6,099 bases of DNA from an uncultured cyanobacterium (lineage in GTDB: Bacteria > Cyanobacteriota > Cyanobacteriia > Pseudanabaenales > Pseudanabaenaceae): positions 1 to 6,099 of the forward strand of contig CAIJEA010000504.1 of assembly GCA_903819605.1 (NCBI GenBank), in the 5' to 3' direction. How positions within the stretch are numbered: position 1 is the stretch's first letter; the number at the start of each line of letters is the position of its first letter. The position numbers and the translations under genes are program-made. Below, piece after piece: positions 1 through 4,866 of this stretch. The notes below the pieces were generated by a model, which saw only the letters and a list, made by a program, of their open reading frames with translations, had not been told where the DNA came from and made no database searches.

Positions 1-599
1 CGGCAATACAACATCCCCAATGGCGCGATCCTTTTGAGCAGATATTTGAACGGGGAAAACTCGTGCAGACCTTTGGCGAAGCTGCGGTTAACTATTCTAT
101 GGATCGCAGTTTTGGAGAGCATTTTGCAGATGTCTTTGCTCAAGCTTTACAGCGATTTATTCCCAATGAGAATTATTTTTTAACTCAAGTCTGGGGCGAT
201 CTCTATACCTCAAATCTTCAGGGTGAAGGCGTTCCTCTCTATCTCCAAGCATCTGCTCAAAAGGATATTCGTACCTTAGGAACCGACCGCTTGCAACTAC
301 ATCAGGGTGCATTTGTCGATCGCCTTCACCAACTTGCAGAATTAGAAAAATTCGATCTAATTCAGTTTTCTAATATCTCAGACTGGATGCCTCTAAGCAA
401 TTTGCATCAAATGTTAAAGGATGCTGTCACTTGCCTGAAATCAGGTGGTGCAATCATCGGTAGGCGGCTCAATGGTGACCATCACTTAGCGTCAATCATG
501 GCAGAGCATATTGCCATCGATCTTGCACTCAGTCAGGAGTTACTCGCTAGCGATCGCTCATTTTTCTATCGTGAAGTTGTGGTAGGGTTTCGGTCATGA
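1..599 (+). CDS. DUF3419 (BtaA-like) aminocarboxypropyl transferase-like protein, 5' end missing
   Basis: The frame is open from base 3 to the TGA at 597-599 (198 codons), so the gene begins upstream of the window; the GTG at 63 is an internal valine, not a start. I recognise the DUF3419 family by several blocks. One is PFEQIFERG followed by a basic segment ending SFGEHF. Next is a long helix ending in NENYFL (residues 35-40, counting Val-63 as 1). Then VPLYLQ (57-62) and, after a variable stretch, the SNISDWMP block (103-110), equivalent to the LSDxxEYM-type block of the family. KSGGAIIGRR (126-135) resembles the post-beta4 glycine strand of SAM-dependent methyltransferase folds, and FFYREVVVGF closes the protein. 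Characterised relatives such as BtaA transfer the 3-amino-3-carboxypropyl group of SAM to diacylglycerol in betaine-lipid synthesis. The substrate here is unknown. It overlaps the next gene by ATGA, which suggests translational coupling. The family call is confident; the reaction is inferred. Confidence 0.8.
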   Translation, partial: AIQHPQWRDPFEQIFERGKLVQTFGEAAVNYSMDRSFGEHFADVFAQALQRFIPNENYFLTQVWGDLYTSNLQGEGVPLYLQASAQKDIRTLGTDRLQLHQGAFVDRLHQLAELEKFDLIQFSNISDWMPLSNLHQMLKDAVTCLKSGGAIIGRRLNGDHHLASIMAEHIAIDLALSQELLASDRSFFYREVVVGFRS

Positions 600-1399
600 G
601 ATTTCATCGGATTGATTTAACAGAGCGTTCTCTATTTCAATCGAGAATCGAAGCGATCGAGCAAACTGCTATCTATCCATTAGGAGATGATTTCTTTCAG
701 ATCGATCATGGCGATAACTACTTTGCTTTCTTCGATCGCCTAGGCGATGTCAATTATTTTGTTGCCTTAGATGGCGATCGGGTAGCTGCGGTTGGTGCGG
801 GTATATTGAGACAAGTGCCCTACTGTCAAGGTGAATCCGCTAGTCTAGCTTGGTACTTATGCGATTTAAAAGTCCATCCCGACTATCAGCGCCAACATCT
901 TTCGATGAGAATTTTGCATCATGCCTTAACTACCTGCATTGGAGAATGCGATCGCGGCTATGCAATTTCGATGAACGCAGGTGATGGCAAACCCAATCGT
1001 CTGGCAAGGATTTATGAGAAGTTTAATTTGGTGCGGTTTCGTCGTTCAGCAATATTAGGAATCTATAGTGTCGAAGCAGAAGTAATGCGATCGCTTGAAC
1101 CGATACTGACGAAGTATCGCGGTAAAATCTCTTACCTTTCGCTCCAAGGCATCAAAGATTTAAAACTCCAAAGTAATGGCAAAATGTTGCCATTACTCCA
1201 TGTCCAGTGGGGAGAGAGTAGTGCCGCAGATATTACGGCTCCAATAGATGACTATAGTCATATGTTTTGCGTGCCGAGTGGCGACGATCTAGCGATCGCC
1301 CTGAAAAATCATAATGTGCTGCCTAGTGCGACTGCCAGTTTAGTCAGTCATGGAATGGATCGCAGTGATTGGTGCTTCATCCTAACCAGCGATATATGA
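596..1399 (+). CDS. GNAT-family N-acyltransferase
   Basis: This 267-residue protein starts at ATG 596, inside the stop of the DUF3419 gene (ATGA overlap), which decides the start and implies co-translation. Residues about 40-145 look like a GNAT domain. VNYFVALDGDRVAAVGAGIL (52-71) fits the beta2-beta3 hairpin. LCDLKVHPDYQRQ (88-100) fits beta4 and the start of the acyl-CoA pyrophosphate loop. ISMNAGDGKPN and LARIYEKFNL (124-145) fit beta5 and the alpha4 region, where aromatic residues often sit. The loop reads QRQHLS (98-103), where a typical GNAT has Q/RxxGxG/A, so both glycine positions are replaced. About 120 C-terminal residues (150-267) lie outside the core; they look globular and I do not recognise them. 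There are no membrane segments or signal peptide. Pairing with a SAM aminocarboxypropyl transferase relative suggests it acylates an amine in the same pathway, but acceptor and acyl donor cannot be read from the sequence. HIP1 octamers at 948, 1087 and 1292 are consistent with native DNA. Confidence 0.72.
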   Translation: MRFHRIDLTERSLFQSRIEAIEQTAIYPLGDDFFQIDHGDNYFAFFDRLGDVNYFVALDGDRVAAVGAGILRQVPYCQGESASLAWYLCDLKVHPDYQRQHLSMRILHHALTTCIGECDRGYAISMNAGDGKPNRLARIYEKFNLVRFRRSAILGIYSVEAEVMRSLEPILTKYRGKISYLSLQGIKDLKLQSNGKMLPLLHVQWGESSAADITAPIDDYSHMFCVPSGDDLAIALKNHNVLPSATASLVSHGMDRSDWCFILTSDI

Positions 1400-1409
1400 A
1401 AAGCAATCA

Positions 1410-1452
1410 AATAATCTTGAAAGCATTGCGAAGCAACGCTTTCAAGATTATT
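1410..1452. terminator. Long hairpin between convergent genes, probable bidirectional terminator
   Basis: A perfect 15-bp stem (1410-1424 with 1438-1452) is extended inward, past one A-C mismatch (1425/1437), by four further pairs (TTGC/GCAA) closed by a GAA triloop. Weaker outer pairing is possible between 1405-1411 and 1458-1464. It lies 10 bases past the GNAT stop and about 35 bases beyond the convergent pyrE stop. Downstream on the plus strand the sequence is T-rich (CTTGGTTTGATTTTG) but lacks a clean T-run. A second small hairpin, GCGC-ATT-GCGC (1469-1479), sits between it and pyrE. A terminator role follows from position; a repeat-derived palindrome is the alternative. Confidence 0.6.
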
Positions 1453-1487
1453 CTTGGTTTGATTTTGAGCGCATTGCGCCGCCATTT

Positions 1488-2054
1488 TTAGTGACTAAGT
1501 CCTTTGGCATAACTTTGGATTTCGCCAATCTCGAATACAGCACCAAACTGTAAACCCTCCTTAGCATAAAGCTCAGCACCACCCTGTTGGCGATCGACTA
1601 ATGTGAATACATGCGTCACCGTATAACCTGCGTCACGCAACTTTTCGACCGCAAGTAAAGCTGATTGCCCAGTTGTTACCACATCCTCTAGCACTACCAC
1701 ATTAGTATTCGGTGCTAGCTCTGGCCCCTCAATCCATGCTGCTGTACCATGCCCTTTAGGTTGTTTGCGAATAATCAAAGCAGGAATTGGTTTATTTTCG
1801 TAAGCCGAGACAACACTCACAGCACTAACGATTGGATCGGCACCCAACGTTAACCCTGCCACAGCCCCCGTCCCTTCTGGTAACATTGCCAATAAAACCT
1901 GTCCAGTCCATAATCCCCCAAAGGGATGTAGGGTTACTAACTTGCCATTGATGTAGTAGGTGCTTTTTTGCCCTGAAGATAACGTAAAATCACCGCTTTT
2001 ATAGGCAAGGCGGCAAAATAGGTCGAGTAACCTTTCGCGATTTGACTGTTCCAC
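1488..2054 (-). CDS. pyrE: Orotate phosphoribosyltransferase
   Basis: PyrE joins orotate to PRPP to give OMP, the fifth step of de novo UMP synthesis, in the cytoplasm as a dimer. At 188 residues it is full length for the bacterial-type enzyme. The N-terminal block GDFTLSSGQKSTYYINGK (21-38) is the typical opening. The catalytic loop reads RKQPKGHGT (96-104), carrying the expected Arg, Lys, Lys and His. The PRPP-binding signature VVVLEDVVTTGQSA (119-132) has the two acidic residues ED followed by TTG. The start is GTG at 2054-2052. An in-frame TAA lies four codons upstream, no ATG intervenes, and the domain begins at once, so GTG is the only reasonable choice. No clear Shine-Dalgarno site is visible. 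It is monocistronic here: a non-coding palindrome cluster lies upstream and the convergent GNAT gene lies downstream. Confidence 0.96.
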   Translation of the reverse strand: MEQSNRERLLDLFCRLAYKSGDFTLSSGQKSTYYINGKLVTLHPFGGLWTGQVLLAMLPEGTGAVAGLTLGADPIVSAVSVVSAYENKPIPALIIRKQPKGHGTAAWIEGPELAPNTNVVVLEDVVTTGQSALLAVEKLRDAGYTVTHVFTLVDRQQGGAELYAKEGLQFGAVFEIGEIQSYAKGLSH

Positions 2055-2095
2055 AACTTTGACTTAGCTTTTGAGTTTGTAAATTCCTTTTTAAG

Positions 2096-2101
2096 TTTAT
2101 A
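2096..2101 (-). promoter_or_regulatory. Candidate -10 box for pyrE (TATAAA)
   Basis: On the minus strand TATAAA (5 of 6 matches to TATAAT) lies about 40 bases before the pyrE GTG, which would give a leader of roughly 35 bases. No convincing -35 hexamer is seen 16-18 bases further upstream. The box overlaps the left terminal repeat of the palindrome cluster, so the insertion may have supplied or disrupted the promoter. Weak, based on one hexamer and spacing. Confidence 0.28.
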
Positions 2102-2133
2102 GCAATGCAAGTTTTGCTTAGGGCATAAAACCC

Positions 2134-2174
2134 AAATAAATAGAGGCGGCGCTTTCCGCCGCCTCTATTTATTT
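2134..2174. repeat. Perfect 17-bp hairpin with GC-rich centre
   Basis: Arms 2134-2150 and 2158-2174 pair without a mismatch: seven AT-rich pairs, then a GC-rich core GAGGCGGC/GCCGCCTC, and a 7-base loop GCTTTCC. Past a bulged A at 2175, outer pairs continue (CCC 2131-2133 with GGG 2176-2178, CATAA 2124-2128 with TTATG 2180-2184), making an imperfect stem of about 60 bases. No gene ends nearby on the plus strand, so a terminator role is unlikely. Confidence 0.8.
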
Positions 2175-2262
2175 AGGGGTTATGTTCTTTATCATCTCTG
2201 TAAATGTTGCTTAGACATAAAGCCTAGAAAGTATAGCTATAGTCAGCGATATTCAGCCAAAG

Positions 2263-2305
2263 CCAAGAGAGAGGTATTACGCTTGGCGCAATACCTCTCT
2301 CTTGG
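2263..2305. repeat. Perfect 16-bp hairpin with inner triloop stem
   Basis: Arms 2263-2278 and 2290-2305 (CCAAGAGAGAGGTATT and its complement) are perfectly paired. An A-C mismatch (2279/2289) is followed by a 3-bp inner stem CGC/GCG closed by TTG. The order of long perfect stem, single A-C mismatch, short GC-containing stem and triloop is the same as in the unrelated-sequence hairpin at 1410-1452. It is part of the palindrome cluster upstream of pyrE. Confidence 0.8.
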
Positions 2306-2320
2306 AGCAATCCTCGATGA

Positions 2321-2362
2321 TATGTGAGTAGTGGCAATTCATGAATTGCCACTACTCACATA
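2321..2362. repeat. 42-base perfect palindrome
   Basis: Bases 2321-2341 are the exact reverse complement of 2342-2362, with no spacer; the centre reads AATTCATGAATT. As RNA it would fold into a stem of about 19 bp with a CATG tetraloop, and as supercoiled DNA it could extrude a cruciform. It lies about 115 bases before the start of the secreted-protein gene and points to no gene end, so it is unlikely to be a terminator. Confidence 0.88.
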
Positions 2363-2411
2363 GATGAAGAAAAATTTTTCTCGCCAATTATTTAGGATTG
2401 CTATAGAGAAA

Positions 2412-2430
2412 CCAGTCAATTTATGACTGG
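2412..2430 (+). promoter_or_regulatory. Small inverted repeat in the leader of the secreted-protein gene
   Basis: CCAGTCA (2412-2418) pairs with TGACTGG (2424-2430) across the 5-base loop ATTTA. It begins seven bases after the palindrome cluster ends and 45 bases before the chosen ATG. It could be an operator-like dyad or a leader hairpin. No convincing promoter hexamers were found around it; TATAGA at 2402-2407 is a possible -10 box without a matching -35. Confidence 0.3.
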
Positions 2431-2475
2431 ATCTGCTACATTAGTCAGCGTCCAACTGTGAGGATGCGTATTTAT

Positions 2476-2925
2476 ATGAGTACTAGGTTCTCTTGGCTCG
2501 CTTCATCCCTAGTTGTAGCTTCAACGCTGCTAGCTAGTGGTGCAGCCCATGCCGATCCCCTGCTCACCGATCAAGATCAATTTCCTAGAAACTTTCCTGC
2601 TACCTATCCTCAGGCACAGAATAAAGTCTTGGATATGACCTCCGATCCTAACTTGCCAAATCCTTATCTTGACTTTACGTATAGAGATCAATGGGTTGAA
2701 CGTCAGGAAAACGCCTTTCGAGCAATTAATCGAGAAATGATGGATTTGCAAACTATTAGTGATGCGACTGTTCGCACCCGTGATTTGCCAACTTCTTATT
2801 GCTCTTCTTTGCTTGCTGAGGGATTCAATGCTTGTGCTGCTCCTGAAGAGCCAGCTCCTGCGGTTGTGCCTAGAGTGGAAGCTCCAGTAGTAACCCCTTC
2901 TAGACCTGTACCTGCCTTGTGGTAA
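2476..2925 (+). CDS. Small secreted protein of unknown function
   Basis: From ATG 2476 this is a 149-residue protein that I do not recognise. It opens with a clear Sec-type signal peptide: MSTRFSW, then a hydrophobic run LASSLVVASTLLASGAA, then AHA before DP, predicting cleavage after residue 26. The mature part is polar, with aromatic and proline-rich segments (FPRNFPATYP, LPNPYLDFTYRDQWV) and a likely helix around ERQENAFRAINREMMDLQ. Two cysteines (about 109 and 120) could form a disulfide in the periplasm or outside the cell. The tail from about residue 123 is rich in Pro, Ala and Val and ends PVPALW. In-frame starts also exist at ATG 2464 and GTG 2458. I prefer 2476 because GAGG (2460-2463) could serve it, though at a long 12-base spacing, whereas it abuts ATG 2464. 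The gene stands alone, with a convergent operon behind it. Confidence 0.75.
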   Translation: MSTRFSWLASSLVVASTLLASGAAHADPLLTDQDQFPRNFPATYPQAQNKVLDMTSDPNLPNPYLDFTYRDQWVERQENAFRAINREMMDLQTISDATVRTRDLPTSYCSSLLAEGFNACAAPEEPAPAVVPRVEAPVVTPSRPVPALW

Positions 2926-2955
2926 TTCGGTTAAATTACCCTTATTAAGTTTTTT
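2921..2955 (+). terminator. Weak hairpin plus T-run at the end of the secreted-protein gene
   Basis: GGTAATT (2921-2927) pairs with AATTACC (2934-2940) around a 6-base loop and overlaps the TAA stop. A run of six T follows at 2950-2955, nine bases after the stem. The stem is short and AT-rich and the gap to the T-run is long, so this is at best an auxiliary terminator to the stronger hairpin at 2971-3001. Confidence 0.3.
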
Positions 2956-2970
2956 GTGTTGAGTCTATAT

Positions 2971-3001
2971 ATCAAAGGCAGTGCTTAGCACTGCCTTTGA
3001 T
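2971..3001. terminator. Bidirectional terminator between the secreted-protein gene and ycf45
   Basis: A perfect 14-bp stem (2971-2984 with 2988-3001, ATCAAAGGCAGTGC and its complement) is closed by a TTA triloop. It sits between two converging stop codons: 45 bases after the plus-strand TAA and three bases after the ycf45 TAA. On the plus strand it is followed by the T-rich GTTTTAGTT. Placement, symmetry and stem strength make this the best terminator in the window. Confidence 0.75.
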
Positions 3002-3004
3002 GTT

Positions 3005-4747
3005 TTAGTTAGGAAATATGCGTAAGCGACGATTGGGTTCCGCGCCATAGCTTTCCGATCGCAGTTGATAATGCTCGACTAGTTCATGCTGCATACGGCG
3101 AATAATCGAAGAGCGGGGTAGTAACTCCACGGGCTGCCCTTTAGGAAGGACAATTTGCTCGACAGCGAGACGAGTTTCTTCGAGGGCTTCGATTTCGTCT
3201 TCGGAGTCACCGTAGGCAAACATATTTAAGTCGCTAATTGTATCCGTAGGACTTTCGTCGATATGGAGAATGCGGCGTAGGGCGCGTGTAATTTGGGGAA
3301 GGGTGCTAGTTTTAATCGCATGAATGGGAATTTGACGTGCTTCGGCAACTTGACGGACTTTGGAGCTAGTACGAATTTGCGATCGCAGCGCAAGTACGAT
3401 ATCGGCTTCATCCAGATCTTTGGTGATTTCAATTGGCAAATTGATCGATTGAACTACTTGTTCAGTTTGATGGCGGCTTACTCCATATAGGTAAAGGTTG
3501 AGAGTGCCAAACCGCTCTTTCATCGCATTATAGGTGCCAAGATCGGTAAATTCCTCTTCATCTTCCTCTGGGAGATCGGAGTCATTTGCATCGCTAGAAC
3601 TACTTAATCTGCTAGTTAAGTCGGCAACTTCAGCCCTTACTTGCACTAGTGGATCGAGGGGAATGGGCTTCATCCTGCCCGAAGAGCGCCAACCCTTAAC
3701 GGCGGGATTTTTGATGACTTCAGGATTTTTGGGCTTTTCGTCGGTTGTTGTGACTTCGCCTTCATCAGTGACTGCGCGAATTTGGCGGCCGGGGTCGCGA
3801 TCGCGGAGCAACATATCAATGGTTCCTGCGACATCGTCATGGACTGCCCAACGATAGCGCTCCCACATTTCTACGGCGATATCAAAGGTGGGCTGAGCTT
3901 TGCGCTCTAAAATGCTTTTTTGAGGCAATCCGCGCCGACGCATTTCTTCATCACCGAGGGTGACCGACTGAATACCGCCAATCAAATCTGAAAGGGTAGG
4001 ATTTTTGATTAAGTTGGCAAGTTGATTCCCATGGGCAGTGCCAACGAGTTGTACACCCCGTTCGGCGATCGTTCTCGCAGCAAGAGCTTCTAACTCTGTA
4101 CCGATTTCATCGATGACGATTACTTCAGGCATATGGTTTTCTACTGCCTCGATCATTACTTGGTGTTGTAATTCGGGCTGTGAGACTTGCATCCGCCTTG
4201 CTCGTCCGATCGCGGGGTGAGGAATGTCGCCATCGCCAGCGATTTCATTGGAGGAGTCAATAATTACCACGCGCTTGTTTAGGTCATCGGCAAGTACACG
4301 GGCAATTTCGCGCAGAGCCGTCGTTTTGCCCATCCCCGGTTTTCCTAGCAGCAAAATCGATTTGCCTGTTTCTACTAAGTCGCGAATCATGGCGATCGTG
4401 CCATAGACAGCGCGACCAACGCGACAGGTTAGCCCGATGATTTCGCCTTTGCGGTTGCGGATGGCACTAATGCGGTGGAGAGTTCGTTCGATACCTGCAC
4501 GGTTATCGCCGCCAAATTCGCCGACTTGCTTAACACAAAGTGCCAAATCTTCCTTAGTAATTGGATCGTCAGTCAAATATTTAGTGCTATCAAAATATCT
4601 TGCTTCGGGTAGCCTGCCTAAGTCCATCACAATTTCGACAAGTTGTTCTAACCCGCCGCAGAGTTCGAGGCTGTTTTTGATGCGTGGTGGCAAAATATCG
4701 AGGAGTTGATCGAGGTTGTCTGTAACTTGCTTGCGGATGGAGTCCAT
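3005..4747 (-). CDS. ycf45: Ycf45-type AAA ATPase with C-terminal R3H domain
   Basis: This 580-residue cytoplasmic protein belongs to the cyanobacterial and plastid Ycf45 family, related to the sporulation ATPase SpoIIIAA. An N-terminal region (1-110) precedes the P-loop ATPase core. Walker A is GKPGMGKTT (135-143), Walker B is VIVIDEIG (209-216), and a sensor-like segment VGTAHGNQL lies at 235-243. A linker (about 330-400) is polar and ends in a strongly acidic stretch (EEDEEEF, 394-400). A second small alpha/beta region (about 415-495) follows. The C-terminus (about 530-580) is an R3H single-stranded nucleic-acid-binding domain, with the Arg-x3-His signature at R550-H554. The combination suggests an ATP-driven factor acting on RNA or single-stranded DNA; the precise role is not established. 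The start is ATG 4747 with no Shine-Dalgarno site. It lies 105 bases downstream of ldpA on the same strand, probably co-transcribed through the repeat between them. Confidence 0.9.
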   Translation of the reverse strand: MDSIRKQVTDNLDQLLDILPPRIKNSLELCGGLEQLVEIVMDLGRLPEARYFDSTKYLTDDPITKEDLALCVKQVGEFGGDNRAGIERTLHRISAIRNRKGEIIGLTCRVGRAVYGTIAMIRDLVETGKSILLLGKPGMGKTTALREIARVLADDLNKRVVIIDSSNEIAGDGDIPHPAIGRARRMQVSQPELQHQVMIEAVENHMPEVIVIDEIGTELEALAARTIAERGVQLVGTAHGNQLANLIKNPTLSDLIGGIQSVTLGDEEMRRRGLPQKSILERKAQPTFDIAVEMWERYRWAVHDDVAGTIDMLLRDRDPGRQIRAVTDEGEVTTTDEKPKNPEVIKNPAVKGWRSSGRMKPIPLDPLVQVRAEVADLTSRLSSSSDANDSDLPEEDEEEFTDLGTYNAMKERFGTLNLYLYGVSRHQTEQVVQSINLPIEITKDLDEADIVLALRSQIRTSSKVRQVAEARQIPIHAIKTSTLPQITRALRRILHIDESPTDTISDLNMFAYGDSEDEIEALEETRLAVEQIVLPKGQPVELLPRSSIIRRMQHELVEHYQLRSESYGAEPNRRLRIFPN

Positions 4748-4786
4748 TAGGCTTTTTTAAGGTTTTACGGTTAGGTTTAAAGGTTT

Positions 4787-4866
4787 TGCCATCACCCCAT
4801 TCTCCCAAAAGGAGAAGAGGTTTTAAAGTCCCTCTCCCTCTGGGAGAGGAATTTAGGGTGATGGCA
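4787..4866. repeat. REP/MITE-like repeat with 11-bp ends and two internal hairpins, overlapping the end of ldpA
   Basis: TGCCATCACCC (4787-4797) and its exact complement GGGTGATGGCA (4856-4866) bound an 80-base unit. It contains two inner hairpins: TCTCC/GGAGA (4801-4805/4811-4815) and the 8-bp CCTCTCCC/GGGAGAGG (4831-4838/4842-4849, loop TCT). The whole can fold as a closed multibranch junction. The core (CCCTCTCCCAGAGGGAGAGG type followed by TTTAAAACC) resembles a family of short repeats that I recall as widespread in cyanobacterial and other bacterial genomes. The right arm lies inside the ldpA reading frame and the stop codon TAA (minus strand, 4855-4853) is inside the unit. It lies between ldpA and ycf45 and could attenuate or process the shared transcript. 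Confidence 0.72.

Larger units (their letters stand above)
2098..2405. mobile_element. MITE-like non-coding insertion or cluster of palindromic repeats with 9-bp terminal inverted repeats
   Basis: This accounts for most of the 421-base gene-free gap between pyrE and the secreted-protein gene. TATAGCAAT (2098-2106) is the exact inverse of ATTGCTATA (2397-2405). Between them lie three independent perfect hairpins (2134-2174, 2263-2305, 2321-2362) and a 10-bp palindrome TATAGCTATA (2232-2241) that repeats the end motif. An imperfect direct repeat is also present: TTGCTTAGGGCATAAAACCC at 2114-2133 against TTGCTTAGACATAAAGCC at 2207-2224. No reading frame in it looks like a protein. The internal TATAGCTATA suggests two abutting or nested units sharing TATAGC-type ends rather than one element. 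No transposase is present, so any mobility would have been in trans. No flanking target duplication is obvious. Confidence 0.55.

Noticed and set aside
63..65. GTG at 63 as the start of the first gene
   Set aside because: The frame is open without a stop to the window edge and the upstream residues (PFEQIFERG) fit the DUF3419 family, so this is an internal codon of a truncated gene.
2134..2362. Rho-independent terminators for neighbouring genes
   Set aside because: pyrE reads away from this region and the secreted-protein gene starts after it, so no known gene ends here; the hairpins also lack T-runs.
2098..2405. CRISPR array
   Set aside because: The repeats are inverted, differ from each other in sequence, and lack regularly spaced identical direct repeats.
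2530..2751. Minus-strand 73-codon frame opposite the secreted-protein gene
   Set aside because: The plus-strand frame has a convincing signal peptide; this one shows no domain or plausible start context.
1300..3378. Absence of HIP1 octamers as a sign of a horizontally acquired island
   Set aside because: The gap includes pyrE, a core gene, and the expected count over 2 kb is small enough for a chance gap.
3534..3857. Plus-strand 107-codon frame opposite ycf45
   Set aside because: It is a low-complexity serine-rich translation lying antisense to the well-supported ycf45 linker region, with no family resemblance.
4748..4786. Direct repeat TTAAGGTTTT/TAAAGGTTTT (4757 and 4778) as operator sites for ycf45
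   Set aside because: The copies are short, AT-rich and only approximate, next to a repeat element with similar TTTTAAAG sequence; chance or element decay explains them.
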